Part shown: positions 43,965-52,635 of the stretch, in pieces | Numbering within the stretch: position 1 is the stretch's first letter | Layout of the letters: every line of letters starts with the position of its first letter | From: Glaciimonas sp. CA11.2 | Lineage (GTDB): Bacteria; Pseudomonadota; Gammaproteobacteria; Burkholderiales; Burkholderiaceae_D | Direction of reading: 5' to 3' | DNA: 64,000 nucleotides | Assembly (NCBI RefSeq): GCF_034314045.1 | Contig: NZ_JAVIWL010000001.1 | Span: forward strand, 3,534,001-3,598,000 | Program-made: the position numbers and the translations under genes | Notes under the pieces: generated by a model | What the model was told of the DNA's origin: nothing | Seen by the model: the letters and a program-made list of their open reading frames with translations, nothing else | Database searches by the model: none

Positions 43965-45338
43965 ATGAAAATAGAAAACAAACTATTACCAGAAAGCCTG
44001 GACATCTATGTGTGGGAAGGTACGTCGGATATTGCCGATCGAATCGCGCATTGTCTTAGTAGCTTTGATGTCCAGGTGATTCGCTCAGATGGTTTGACCA
44101 TCTCGCGCGATCTGGTGTCGTTGCGCCCATCGATTGCTGTGATGTCGGTGACGGTAATTGACCGTGGAGAGTTTTCTGCTGAGGCTTGGCAAAAAGCGCA
44201 TTGCATGCCGGTGATTTGGGTTGCAGATGTGGTGCGGACAGCTAACCCACGTGTTTATCCGACCGAGTATTCGCACATTTTGATGCGTGATTTTACTTGT
44301 GCTGAGTTGCGCATGCTGGTGTTCCGACTGGCAGCAGAAATGCACGCCAGCAACGAGCCGGATCGTAAGTTGCAGCCATTGATAGCGCAATCCGACTGTA
44401 TGCAAGCGCTGGTCGCTGAAGCTGAGGCATTTGCCGATTGTGAGTCGAGTGTCCTGATCATGGGCGAGACCGGCGTTGGTAAGGAGCGCATTGCGCAGTT
44501 ACTGCATCAGCGTCATGGCCGGTATCGGCAAGGCCCGTTTGTTGCAGTCAATTGCGGAGCGATTCCCGATGGTTTATTTGAATCGCTATTTTTTGGCCAT
44601 GCAAAAGGTGCGTTTACTGGCGCTTTATTGGCGCACAAAGGGTATTTTGAGCAGGCCGATGGCGGCACGCTTTTCCTTGATGAAATTGGCGATTTACCGT
44701 TGTATCAACAGGTTAAACTATTACGCGTATTGGAGCAAAGTACGGTTACGAGACTAGGTTCCCAAACCGAAATCAAGTTGGATTTTAGGCTTGTGGCAGC
44801 GACCAACCGCAATTTGCGGGAACAGGTTCAGCAGGATATGTTTCGCGCCGATTTATATTACAGGCTGGCTGTTATCGAGTTGCGCGTGCCGAATCTGGAA
44901 GAGCGTGGAAGTGTCGATAAAATCGCCATATTTAGCGCACTGCTGGCTCAGACTTATGACGAAATTCCGCCGTCCCCGGATTGGTTACTTGAAATGGTCG
45001 CAACCTCAAGCTTCGCCGGAAATGTGCGCGAGTTGCGAAATGTCGCGGAACGGATAGGGATCATTTATCGTCAGTTAGGAAGTTGGGACAGGATACGCAT
45101 CGACCGCGTATTTGCGATGCTGGGATCGTTGGCGCGGACCAATGAGGGCACTGATCTGTTGATGGTACGTAAAAAGGGCGAGTTGGCGGAACGGAATCGT
45201 ATTCTGGCAGCCCTGGATGCAAATGGGTGGCGACGTCAGGATACTGCGCACGCTATCGGTATTAGCCGCAAAGTATTGTGGGAAAAGATGCGTAAATTCC
45301 AGATTGCGGATACTGAGGCAATTGGTGAAATTGAATAA
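43965..45338 (+). CDS. VpsR-like sigma-54-dependent transcriptional activator
   Basis: A 457-residue enhancer-binding protein. Residues 1-135 form a VpsR-type N-terminal domain lacking a classical phosphoacceptor aspartate. The AAA+ domain has Walker [15 protein letters not shown] (about 166), the sigma-54 contact loop GAFTGA (about 218) and Walker [15 protein letters not shown] Fis-type HTH closes the protein ([20 protein letters not shown], then [13 protein letters not shown]). VpsR relatives respond to cyclic di-GMP and control exopolysaccharide or biofilm genes. A link to the DUF2968 gene or the pigment cluster downstream is possible but unproven. Confidence 0.88.
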   Translation: MKIENKLLPESLDIYVWEGTSDIADRIAHCLSSFDVQVIRSDGLTISRDLVSLRPSIAVMSVTVIDRGEFSAEAWQKAHCMPVIWVADVVRTANPRVYPTEYSHILMRDFTCAELRMLVFRLAAEMHASNEPDRKLQPLIAQSDCMQALVAEAEAFADCESSVLIMGETGVGKERIAQLLHQRHGRYRQGPFVAVNCGAIPDGLFESLFFGHAKGAFTGALLAHKGYFEQADGGTLFLDEIGDLPLYQQVKLLRVLEQSTVTRLGSQTEIKLDFRLVAATNRNLREQVQQDMFRADLYYRLAVIELRVPNLEERGSVDKIAIFSALLAQTYDEIPPSPDWLLEMVATSSFAGNVRELRNVAERIGIIYRQLGSWDRIRIDRVFAMLGSLARTNEGTDLLMVRKKGELAERNRILAALDANGWRRQDTAHAIGISRKVLWEKMRKFQIADTEAIGEIE

Positions 45339-45504
45339 TGGATGCGCTACTAAAAAATGCAATGGATACCGCTAAAAAATCATTGTACAAAAGTGGACAT
45401 AAATTAAAAAGTAAAGCTTAAAAGCAATAAAATTCACGCGGCAATCATCATTGCTGAAAAGAAACAATTAACAATTAACAATAAACAATGACAGGGAAAC
45501 AGGG

Positions 45505-46248
45505 ATGAACCTAAATGTGTGTGAAGTGATGGGTCGATGTGTTGGCGGTGCGGCAAGTGGGCTGAGCATTGTGGCGGTTATTGCCGCACTGTCCACCAAT
45601 GTAATGGCGCAGTCGGCGTCTCGCCCTCAGGGCGCAACTACGTCGCCTAATACTATGACGTCAGCAGCTGGCTCAACGGCGGCGGCACCAACGATTGATA
45701 CTGCGAACAGCACTATCGGCGAATTGCAGCATCTAATGCAGGGCCAGGGTATTAGTGAGTTGCGTACTACTTATAATGGCAATTACGGCTCCAGTCTTTT
45801 ATTTAAGTCTGATAACCGCACTTATTATGTGGCTTTATTTCAACAAAAAAACTTTTGGAGAGTAGTTAAAACGACCTCCGAAGTCCAGGCAGAGCAGACC
45901 TATAAGAGTTTTGTGGGGCAAACGGAAAAACTGGCAGAGGTAGATATTCGTCGAATTAAGCTTGAGGCTGATAAGCAATATACGGAGCAATTAATTTCAG
46001 GGCAGGAAAACCGGTTGTTGGCACTTCAAAATGATTTAGCTGTTCAACGTCAGCAAGAGAAAACAGTTTCTGCGCAGCAAGATCAAGCGCGTCAACAAGC
46101 TCTGGCGTTAAATAATAAGCAACAAACGGCGCGTAACGAGTTAATGGTTCTGCGGAATCGTATTCGTGCGCTGGAAGCACAGCAAACGGTGATCGATGGA
46201 GGCAATATGGCTAATGAAAAAAGTGATGCAAAATCAGGGAAAAAGTAG
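45505..46248 (+). CDS. DUF2968 secreted coiled-coil protein
   Basis: A 247-residue exported protein: signal peptide around LSIVAVIAALSTNVMAQSAS, a low-complexity Ala/Ser/Thr stretch, a globular part with LRTTYNGNYGSSLLFKSDNR and TYYVALFQQKNFWRVVKT, then a long coiled coil (about residues 130-235, rich in Gln/Glu/Lys/Arg). This layout is DUF2968, found mainly in Burkholderiales next to VpsR-like regulators and polysaccharide genes. Its role is unknown. A hairpin terminator follows. Confidence 0.85.
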   Translation: MNLNVCEVMGRCVGGAASGLSIVAVIAALSTNVMAQSASRPQGATTSPNTMTSAAGSTAAAPTIDTANSTIGELQHLMQGQGISELRTTYNGNYGSSLLFKSDNRTYYVALFQQKNFWRVVKTTSEVQAEQTYKSFVGQTEKLAEVDIRRIKLEADKQYTEQLISGQENRLLALQNDLAVQRQQEKTVSAQQDQARQQALALNNKQQTARNELMVLRNRIRALEAQQTVIDGGNMANEKSDAKSGKK

Positions 46249-46632
46249 GCTCTTAGTTAATCTGTAAATCAGTCACGGGCGCTTAATCGTTGGCGCACAT
46301 GCCAGTTTAGTATGAGCAAGGTCAGCATTATTAACGCAGAATGCCTGCGAAAGATGCTGACCTTTTTCGTTTACGTGTCAAGTACCGAACGCCTGAATGT
46401 TGATTTAATTCAGCTTTTGACCGACATGTGACTTAACCGAGCTTTCTGTGAGATACCGCGGACGCGGACTGTTATAGAATTGTGTCCTCAGTGAAGTAGT
46501 TTTCAATATTGATTTTTCGCCATTATATTTTCTTGCAAAATATGCGGGCTCAGGTCACGGAAACAAAGCATACAACTGATACACCATGACACTATATTAA
46601 TTATAAGTTTAATATCTACTAGTAAGGTTCGC
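46249..46632. other. Intergenic between DUF2968 and DUF1289 genes
   Basis: Apart from the terminator at 46318-46367 nothing definite was seen. The AT-rich part 46500-46600 (ttttcgccattatattttc) could hold the promoter of the DUF1289 gene. Confidence 0.4.
46318..46367 (+). terminator. Terminator of the DUF2968 gene
   Basis: AAGGTCAGCAT (46318-46328) pairs perfectly with ATGCTGACCTT (46354-46364), 11 bp with a 25-base loop, followed by TTTCGTTT. Confidence 0.8.
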
Positions 46633-46824
46633 ATGTCAGAGTCTCGCCCGGAACGTCCCGATACGCCTTGTGTTGCAGTTTGTTCCACCACTTTTGATGA
46701 CGTATGTCGTGGGTGTGGGCGCACTGTTAACGAAGTCGCACACTGGGTTTTTATGAATGATGAAGAGAAAACAGCCGTTTGGGAACGTATCACTGCCGAA
46801 GGTTATCCAAAGCGAAGAGGCTAA
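46633..46824 (+). CDS. DUF1289 zinc-binding small protein
   Basis: A 63-residue protein with four cysteines in PCVAVCSTTFDDVCRGCGRT followed by the aromatic helix EVAHWVFMNDEEKTAVWERI, the complete DUF1289 pattern. Members are proposed to bind zinc or an Fe-S cluster; their function is not established. It stands alone, 130 bases before the pigment cluster. Confidence 0.88.
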   Translation: MSESRPERPDTPCVAVCSTTFDDVCRGCGRTVNEVAHWVFMNDEEKTAVWERITAEGYPKRRG

Positions 46825-46865
46825 TCGATTGAAATGACATATTCAGGCTCTATTCAGGTGCAGAA

Positions 46866-46901
46866 GTTAAAGACGATTACTTAAGTAATCGTCGATTTAA
46901 C
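46866..46901. promoter_or_regulatory. 20-bp perfect palindrome before the aryl-polyene cluster
   Basis: ACGATTACTTAAGTAATCGT (46873-46892) is a perfect palindrome, extended on both sides by GTTAAA (46866-46871) and TTTAAC (46896-46901). It lies about 55 bases before the first gene of the pigment cluster and lacks a T-tract, so an operator for a dimeric regulator fits better than a terminator. Confidence 0.55.
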
Positions 46902-46954
46902 TCCGTTCGAATAGGTTGCTGTTTATAATATTGGGTCTGGAACGGCGTTGGAAT

Positions 46955-47815
46955 ATGATGAAAATGAGTCGCGACCGCGCAATCAATGGGGTTCAATTTT
47001 CAATCGCAGCGCATGCAGCATGGGCACCGGGTCTAGAAACCGACGCTGAGTGGCGCGAATGGGCGCAACGTTGCCCCCTGATTCAGGGTGACACCGAGCC
47101 TCCGGTTTTATCCATGCCAGCGATGCTGCGTCGACGCGCCGGATCTGTCGGCAGGATGGCGCTTGAAGTAGCATATCTCTGCCTACAAGGGCGATCCGAC
47201 GTTGCTACAGTGTTTTGTTCGCGGCACGGCGAGTGCGCACGTTCGGTAGAACTGTTGCAAGATCTGGTGCGAGAGGTGCCGCTATCTCCGACTTCCTTTA
47301 GTTTGTCGGTGCACAACGCGACCGCTGGTTTGCTGTCGATTGCGCGACACGATCAGGCAAGTCATAGCGCTCTATCTGCAGGTAATAGCGGCGTCGAGCA
47401 TGCGGTGATTGAGGCTTGCGGATTGCTAGCTGACGGTGCGCCGGAAGTATTGTTGGTGGTCTACGATGGTCTGTTACCGGATGAGTTCGGTGAATTCAAG
47501 GATTGCGAAGATCAGCCCTTTGCCTGGGCTTGGTTAATTCAACCGACCGTGCAGCGTGGCGCTGATACGATATTTCTTACTTGGGAATCTGCGGCTAGTC
47601 ATAGTCTTAGTACGCATAGTGGGAGTAATGCGGAAAATACCGACATCACTAAGTTGGTGATGGCGAAGGTTCCTCAGCCAGCTGGTCTGGATATATTGGC
47701 ATTTCAATTACGACAAGATCACGAGTTGATTCGGTTGGTTGACAACCGCCGCTGGTCTTGGCGATACAGTGTCGACCAGGAGCAACGGCGAATCGCGATG
47801 GTGACCAGTGAATAG
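46955..47815 (+). CDS. Ketosynthase-like chain-length factor of the aryl-polyene cluster
   Basis: A 286-residue beta-ketoacyl synthase N-terminal-like protein (PF13723 type). It has the FSIAAHAAWAPGLETDAEWREW opening in two parts (FSIAAHAAWAPG, LETDAEWREW) and SLSVHNATAGLLSIAR where true ketosynthases have the nucleophilic cysteine; here that residue is absent. This corresponds to the ApeC chain-length-factor role, pairing with a catalytic ketosynthase (60519 gene). The frame is open from 46916 (TTG), but ATG 46955 is preferred. Its 3' end overlaps the acyltransferase gene. Confidence 0.8.
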   Translation: MMKMSRDRAINGVQFSIAAHAAWAPGLETDAEWREWAQRCPLIQGDTEPPVLSMPAMLRRRAGSVGRMALEVAYLCLQGRSDVATVFCSRHGECARSVELLQDLVREVPLSPTSFSLSVHNATAGLLSIARHDQASHSALSAGNSGVEHAVIEACGLLADGAPEVLLVVYDGLLPDEFGEFKDCEDQPFAWAWLIQPTVQRGADTIFLTWESAASHSLSTHSGSNAENTDITKLVMAKVPQPAGLDILAFQLRQDHELIRLVDNRRWSWRYSVDQEQRRIAMVTSE

Positions 47816-48590
47816 AATTGTCAAACGCGTGAACCATTTTTGGCGCGTTGCTGCAACCGGCTTAAGTTTTCTGGTGTTTGGTGTAGTTGGATTGTTGATG
47901 GGATTGATCTTTTTTCCCTTGATGAATAGTTTCGTCAAGAAGCCGGAATCAAGCGCATCGGTAGCGCGCAAGATTATACGCGTGATGTTTCGGACTTTTA
48001 TAAGGTTGTTGCGCATATTAGGCGTTTTGCGTTATGAAATTAGTGGGCTGGAGCGACTACAACGGCAAGGTTTGCTGATCTTGGCAAATCATCCAACTTT
48101 GATGGATACCGTGTTCCTGATGGCCTTTGTAAAGGATGCCGATTGCGTGCTCAAAAGCCAACTCTGGGAGAACAACTTTATCAGAGGATCAGCGCGTGCC
48201 GCCGGTTATATACGAAATGATACCGGTACGGGTTTATTGTCCGACGGTATCGCCTCTTTGCGGAGCGGGAGCAATTTGATTATTTTTCCAGAGGGAACGC
48301 GGACAGACGGTTCTATTGCCTTCAAACGTGGTGCTGCAAATATTGCTGTACGCAGTTTGTCGAACGTGACACCGGTCGTCATTCGTTGTTCGCCACCGAC
48401 TCTCGGAAAAGGAGAAAAATGGTGGCAAGTACCATCAGCCATGGCACATTTCAGTATTGCGGTAAAAGAAGATATCGACGTCCAACCCTTTGTTGAGACG
48501 GCGGGAAGTGAAACGTTGGCTGCAAGGCATTTAACTGCTTATTTACAGAATTATTTTATAAAAGAAAGTCAATGTGATGGAGCAGCTTGA
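47808..48590 (+). CDS. PlsC-like acyltransferase of the aryl-polyene cluster
   Basis: A 260-residue membrane-associated acyltransferase with an N-terminal hydrophobic segment, the H-x4-D motif in LANHPTLMDTVFLM (about residue 92) and the phosphate-binding FPEGTRTDGSIAFKRGAA. In aryl-polyene clusters such enzymes are thought to join the polyene acid to a lipid or glycolipid anchor. It starts with GTG and overlaps the preceding gene by eight bases and the following ACP gene as well. Confidence 0.88.
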   Translation: MNRIVKRVNHFWRVAATGLSFLVFGVVGLLMGLIFFPLMNSFVKKPESSASVARKIIRVMFRTFIRLLRILGVLRYEISGLERLQRQGLLILANHPTLMDTVFLMAFVKDADCVLKSQLWENNFIRGSARAAGYIRNDTGTGLLSDGIASLRSGSNLIIFPEGTRTDGSIAFKRGAANIAVRSLSNVTPVVIRCSPPTLGKGEKWWQVPSAMAHFSIAVKEDIDVQPFVETAGSETLAARHLTAYLQNYFIKESQCDGAA

Positions 48591-48837
48591 AAACGAGGTA
48601 AAGCAAGTCATTATCGATGTATTGCAACTTGAAGATATTACAACCGCAGACATTGATACGAATGCGCCATTGTTTGGTGAAGGACTTGGACTAGACTCGA
48701 TCGATGCACTCGAACTTGGGGTTGCCATCCAGAAGCGTTACGGTATTTCATTATCAGCAGATTCGGCGGAAACGCGTAACCATTTTGCTTCGGTACGCGC
48801 ATTAGCCGCGATGATTGCCAGCAACAGAAAAAAATGA
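48577..48837 (+). CDS. Acyl carrier protein 1 of the aryl-polyene cluster
   Basis: An 86-residue ACP. The phosphopantetheine serine is in GLGLDSIDALELGVAIQKR near residue 35. Acidic helices II and III are normal. It corresponds to one of the paired ACPs (ApeE/ApeF) of these systems, one of which carries the aromatic starter. A GTG three bases earlier is an alternative start. It overlaps the acyltransferase gene. Confidence 0.9.
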   Translation: MEQLENEVKQVIIDVLQLEDITTADIDTNAPLFGEGLGLDSIDALELGVAIQKRYGISLSADSAETRNHFASVRALAAMIASNRKK

Positions 48838-48846
48838 AGGTGTGAC

Positions 48847-49149
48847 ATGACGGCATCGATAAAAGTGGCAACGGCAGGAACTGCAGCTGCGACAATGACG
48901 AAAGAAGACATTGGTGCTTGGGTAGTAGATGTGTTGCACGATATGTTTGAAATCGATAAAGCCAGCATCACGCCGCAGGCCAACTTATACACGGATCTGG
49001 ATATTGATAGCATTGATGCTGTTGATCTGGTGGTCAAACTGAAGCAATTTACGGGAAAGCGATTGCAGCCGGATGTATTTAAATCGGTCCGCACGGTGCA
49101 GGATGTCGTTGATGCCGTGGTTGCTTTGTTGGCAGAGGATACAAAATAA
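48847..49149 (+). CDS. Acyl carrier protein 2 of the aryl-polyene cluster
   Basis: A 100-residue ACP with TDLDIDSIDAVDLVVKLKQF as phosphopantetheine site (Ser near residue 58) and a 20-residue Ala/Thr-rich N-terminal extension. It begins nine bases after the first ACP gene with GAAGGTG as RBS. Two ACPs in tandem are the rule in aryl-polyene clusters. Confidence 0.9.
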   Translation: MTASIKVATAGTAAATMTKEDIGAWVVDVLHDMFEIDKASITPQANLYTDLDIDSIDAVDLVVKLKQFTGKRLQPDVFKSVRTVQDVVDAVVALLAEDTK

Positions 49150-49241
49150 AACGCTTCTTTTCCGGCCTCTCTTCTAGTTACTTGTCTCGCCTGGTGTCAT
49201 GCCTTTTGCCACGCTCATTGACGCGCTTATTCTCAGGTTTC

Positions 49242-49829
49242 ATGCAACTCTGGATGCGGACGGTGTTGACCATCCTGACTGTGGTAATTACGCTGTTGTA
49301 TCCGTTTGTTATCTGGTTCGGACATGGACGGGTTTCGCCTCGCGCGCTTGCATTGCTATTAATCATCGCAGCTGCAACCCGGCTGCCAATGGTTAAATTA
49401 AGTAAGGTTAGTCGTTGGTGTTTGGTCGCGGCATTGCTATTAGCTGCTGTTGCGATTTGGAATAATGCGTTGTTACCGTTAAAACTGTATCCGGTATTGG
49501 TTAATGCAGGCATGTTATGCGTCTTTGGATATAGTCTTTTCGTACCGCCTTCAATCATAGAGCGGATGGCGCGACTAACTGACCCACAGTTACCGGATTT
49601 TGCGATTGCTTATACTCGCCGTGTCACACAGGTCTGGTGTGGCTTTTTTGTGGTGAATGGTTCGTTAGCATTGATCACGGCATTTTGGGCATCGCCAGCA
49701 GTGTGGAGCGTTTATAACGGCATAGTTGCTTACGTTGCAATGGGGCTTTTGTTTGTGGGTGAATATATGGTCAGAATAGCGCTAAAACGTCGGCATAGAC
49801 TTCAGTCATCTGGGCCACAGAATGTCTAG
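49242..49829 (+). CDS. COG4648-type membrane protein of the aryl-polyene cluster
   Basis: About 195 residues with five or six hydrophobic segments (e.g. VLTILTVVITLLYPFVIWFG, LLIIAAATRL, WCLVAALLLAAVAIW). The family occurs in nearly all aryl-polyene clusters, next to the ligase gene; its function is unknown, perhaps in membrane anchoring of the assembly line. The frame is open from TTG 49182, but ATG 49242 or 49254 gives the usual short N-terminus. It overlaps the ligase gene by eight bases. Confidence 0.75.
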   Translation: MQLWMRTVLTILTVVITLLYPFVIWFGHGRVSPRALALLLIIAAATRLPMVKLSKVSRWCLVAALLLAAVAIWNNALLPLKLYPVLVNAGMLCVFGYSLFVPPSIIERMARLTDPQLPDFAIAYTRRVTQVWCGFFVVNGSLALITAFWASPAVWSVYNGIVAYVAMGLLFVGEYMVRIALKRRHRLQSSGPQNV

Positions 49830-52635
49830 TTTAAACGATCTGTTGTCGTTATTATCGCCATTAAGCGCGCCACCAAAAGTAGGTATTAGCTCTACGGACA
49901 GGGCGCGTCCATTCGCATGGCGCGATGGCGAGAGCCTCGATCGTGCTTACTTTTTGGCGCGGGTTGATGCATGGCGTAACGCGTTATCACGTGATTCGGG
50001 CGCTTCTTTTGCATTATATTTGACAGATTGCGCCGAATTTTCCTGCGCATTATTAGGTGCCTGGCAGGCGGACAAAATCATTTATCTTGCAGGTGATGTA
50101 TTGCCAGCAACATGTGCCGCCTTGGCGACGCTTGTGGATGGTTTTGTGGGCGAGTTTCCAGACGATTATCTCCCAATACGGTTGTCAATGCATTTACCAG
50201 TAAGGTCAGGCTTGGAAGCGGTCAATCTTGCAGAGTCATCGATTTTCCCGCACCGTATTGATGACGCTTCCTATTATGGCTTCAAGACGCTATCGCCTGA
50301 TTTCTCGGGATTGGTGATTTATACGTCGGGTAGTACCGGCGAACCGCAAGCGGTTATTAAGAAATTATCCCAGCTATCAACTGAAATCACGACGCTAGAA
50401 GCTTTATTTGGAGACGCTATCGGCGATGCGCATGTTATTGCTACGGTGTCGCATCAACATATTTATGGGCTTTTATTCAAAGTGTTGTGGCCGCTGACAA
50501 CTGGCCGCACTATTCATGCACGGCAAATCGCATTTTTAGAAGAGCTATTGCCAGTCTTGCGCGTCACTGGTGATCGGCCTGCAATACTCATTTCCAGTCC
50601 CGCGCATCTGAAACGGATTCCGGCGTCAATGCAACCAGAGCTATTGCATTCATTGCGTGCAGTCTTTTCTTCTGGCGGACCATTGTCGCAAGATGCTGCA
50701 CAAATAGCCTCGCAGTTTCTCGGGCATGTGCCGATCGAGGTCTACGGAAGTTCGGAAACAGGCGGTGTAGGATGGCGTCAACGTTCTTTCGATTTCATTG
50801 ACAATCCTCTTGCACAAGTGGATGAAAGTTGGACTGTCATGCCTGAGATTACGTGGCGTATCAGTTCGGATGAATCAGTCCTCGAAATTTGCTCGCCGCA
50901 TCTGCCTGATGCGAATTGGTTCAGTTTGACGGATCGGGTACAAGCAATTGATGAAATGCGGTTTTTGTTAAGAGGCCGAATTGATCGTATTGTGAAAGTA
51001 GAAGAAAAGCGTATTTCGCTAGACATGATCGAGTCACAATTGAAGATATCTTGCCTGGTGATGGACGTACGGGTTTTATTGCTTGATGAAGGGCCGCTTC
51101 AGCGCCGTCAGCAGATCGCCGCATTCGTTGTGCTGTCGGATGCCGGTCGTCTTTTCTATGCCGAGCAGGGAAAATTACTATTGAATCGACGACTACGGGA
51201 TAGTATCGCTCATGCGATTGAGTCGATCGCGCTGCCGCGTAGCTGGCGCTATCTCGACACGCTCCCATTGAACGCGCAGGGCAAGACGACGCGTGCTGCG
51301 TTATTGGCCGCTGCGGTCGAGACCGTGAATGCGCCATCATCGAACGCGTTGTTGGTGAGTCCCGTGACAAAACCAAACGTACGCGTGCTGGAAATGGATC
51401 TGGCGCAATCACGCGTCGTGCTTGAACTTACTGTTCCGCGTGATCTTCTCTATTTTAATGGTCATTTTGACGGATCACCTATTTTGCCAGGTGTGGTTCA
51501 GGTTGATTGGGCGATTGCGTATGGACGAGAATATTTACCTTTAGCGCCGCGTTTTTTGAGCATGCATGCCCTTAAATTCCAGCGCGTAGTCATGCCCGAA
51601 GAGGTTCTGCAACTGAGGCTTCAGCATGATAGTCAAAAATCCTCTCTGACGTTTAGTTTCAGCTCTGATGCTGGTCAGCACGCAAGCGGACGTATTCTGT
51701 TTGGAAATACTTCTAAAGTGGACCAGCCTCAACATGGTAGAGATTCGGTGGATGACAATAATCATCAGACTTTGAGTCACCAAAAAAATCCCGATCAGAA
51801 CCCCGATCAAAATATAGACATCAAAACGACTGCCAATATGGATGCGTCAGATATCGTCACGCGGCAAATTTTTACGGTGGACTTTAATCCTTGTGCCATT
51901 ATTCCAGTTTATAACCACGCACATGCAATCGGTCACGTGGTGGCGGCAATTCTGTCGTGCCAACTGCCATGTATATTGGTCGACGATGGCAGTTCGGCGG
52001 AGTGCGCTGCAGTATTAGATACGCTCGCTGCTGCGCATCCGGACCACATCATTCTGCTGCGTCATGCCGTAAATCGGGGTAAGGGCGGAGCCGTCGTGAG
52101 TGGTGTTCGTCATGCGGCACAAGCTGGCTTTACGCATGGGCTACAAATAGATGCAGACGGACAGCATTGTACGGATGATATTCCACTCTTTTTAGCGCAA
52201 TCTGCTGCACGGCCAGATGCATTGATTGCCGGTGTGCCGCAGTATGACGATAGTGTGCCCAAGGTGCGGTTTTACGGACGTTATCTGACCCACGTATGGG
52301 TTTGGATCAATACGTTATCGCTTGATATCAAAGATTCGATGTGTGGTTTTCGGATCTATCCACTCGCGCCATTTGTAGCCTTGTCACATAAAAGAATACT
52401 TGGTCAACACATGGATTTCGATACTGACGTCATTGTGCGTTTATATTGGGATGGCATGCAGATTGTCAATTTTCCGACCAAGGTCGGTTATCCGAGTGAC
52501 GGTGTTTCTCACTTTCGTCTGGTGAGAGATAATTTATTGATTTCTCGGATGCACGCGACGTTGTTTCTTGGCATGTTATGGCGTGTGCCGACTTTGCTGG
52601 TGAGAAAGTTTTCGCGCCGACGGAGCGGTCAATGA
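49822..52635 (+). CDS. Three-domain fusion: AMP ligase, hotdog dehydratase, glycosyltransferase 2
   Basis: A 937-residue protein joining three activities. Residues about 1-490 are an adenylate-forming ligase (LVIYTSGSTGEPQAVIKK near 168; EVYGSSETGGVGWRQRS; C-terminal LNAQGKTTRAALL), expected to load the aromatic starter acid onto an ACP. Residues about 530-640 are an ApeI-like hotdog dehydratase (YFNGHFDGSPILPGVVQVDW). After a Gln/Asn/Asp linker (about 640-680), residues 690-937 form a GT2 glycosyltransferase (CAIIPVYNHAHAIGHVV, ILVDDGSS, LQIDADGQH with the DxD-like motif). In other clusters these are usually two or three genes. Confidence 0.9.
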   Translation: MSSLNDLLSLLSPLSAPPKVGISSTDRARPFAWRDGESLDRAYFLARVDAWRNALSRDSGASFALYLTDCAEFSCALLGAWQADKIIYLAGDVLPATCAALATLVDGFVGEFPDDYLPIRLSMHLPVRSGLEAVNLAESSIFPHRIDDASYYGFKTLSPDFSGLVIYTSGSTGEPQAVIKKLSQLSTEITTLEALFGDAIGDAHVIATVSHQHIYGLLFKVLWPLTTGRTIHARQIAFLEELLPVLRVTGDRPAILISSPAHLKRIPASMQPELLHSLRAVFSSGGPLSQDAAQIASQFLGHVPIEVYGSSETGGVGWRQRSFDFIDNPLAQVDESWTVMPEITWRISSDESVLEICSPHLPDANWFSLTDRVQAIDEMRFLLRGRIDRIVKVEEKRISLDMIESQLKISCLVMDVRVLLLDEGPLQRRQQIAAFVVLSDAGRLFYAEQGKLLLNRRLRDSIAHAIESIALPRSWRYLDTLPLNAQGKTTRAALLAAAVETVNAPSSNALLVSPVTKPNVRVLEMDLAQSRVVLELTVPRDLLYFNGHFDGSPILPGVVQVDWAIAYGREYLPLAPRFLSMHALKFQRVVMPEEVLQLRLQHDSQKSSLTFSFSSDAGQHASGRILFGNTSKVDQPQHGRDSVDDNNHQTLSHQKNPDQNPDQNIDIKTTANMDASDIVTRQIFTVDFNPCAIIPVYNHAHAIGHVVAAILSCQLPCILVDDGSSAECAAVLDTLAAAHPDHIILLRHAVNRGKGGAVVSGVRHAAQAGFTHGLQIDADGQHCTDDIPLFLAQSAARPDALIAGVPQYDDSVPKVRFYGRYLTHVWVWINTLSLDIKDSMCGFRIYPLAPFVALSHKRILGQHMDFDTDVIVRLYWDGMQIVNFPTKVGYPSDGVSHFRLVRDNLLISRMHATLFLGMLWRVPTLLVRKFSRRRSGQ

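Noticed and set aside
45420..45480. Sigma-54 (-24/-12) promoter before the DUF2968 gene, GGCAATCATCATTGCT
   Set aside because: The GG to GC spacing is 11 rather than 10 bases and the flanking consensus is poor.
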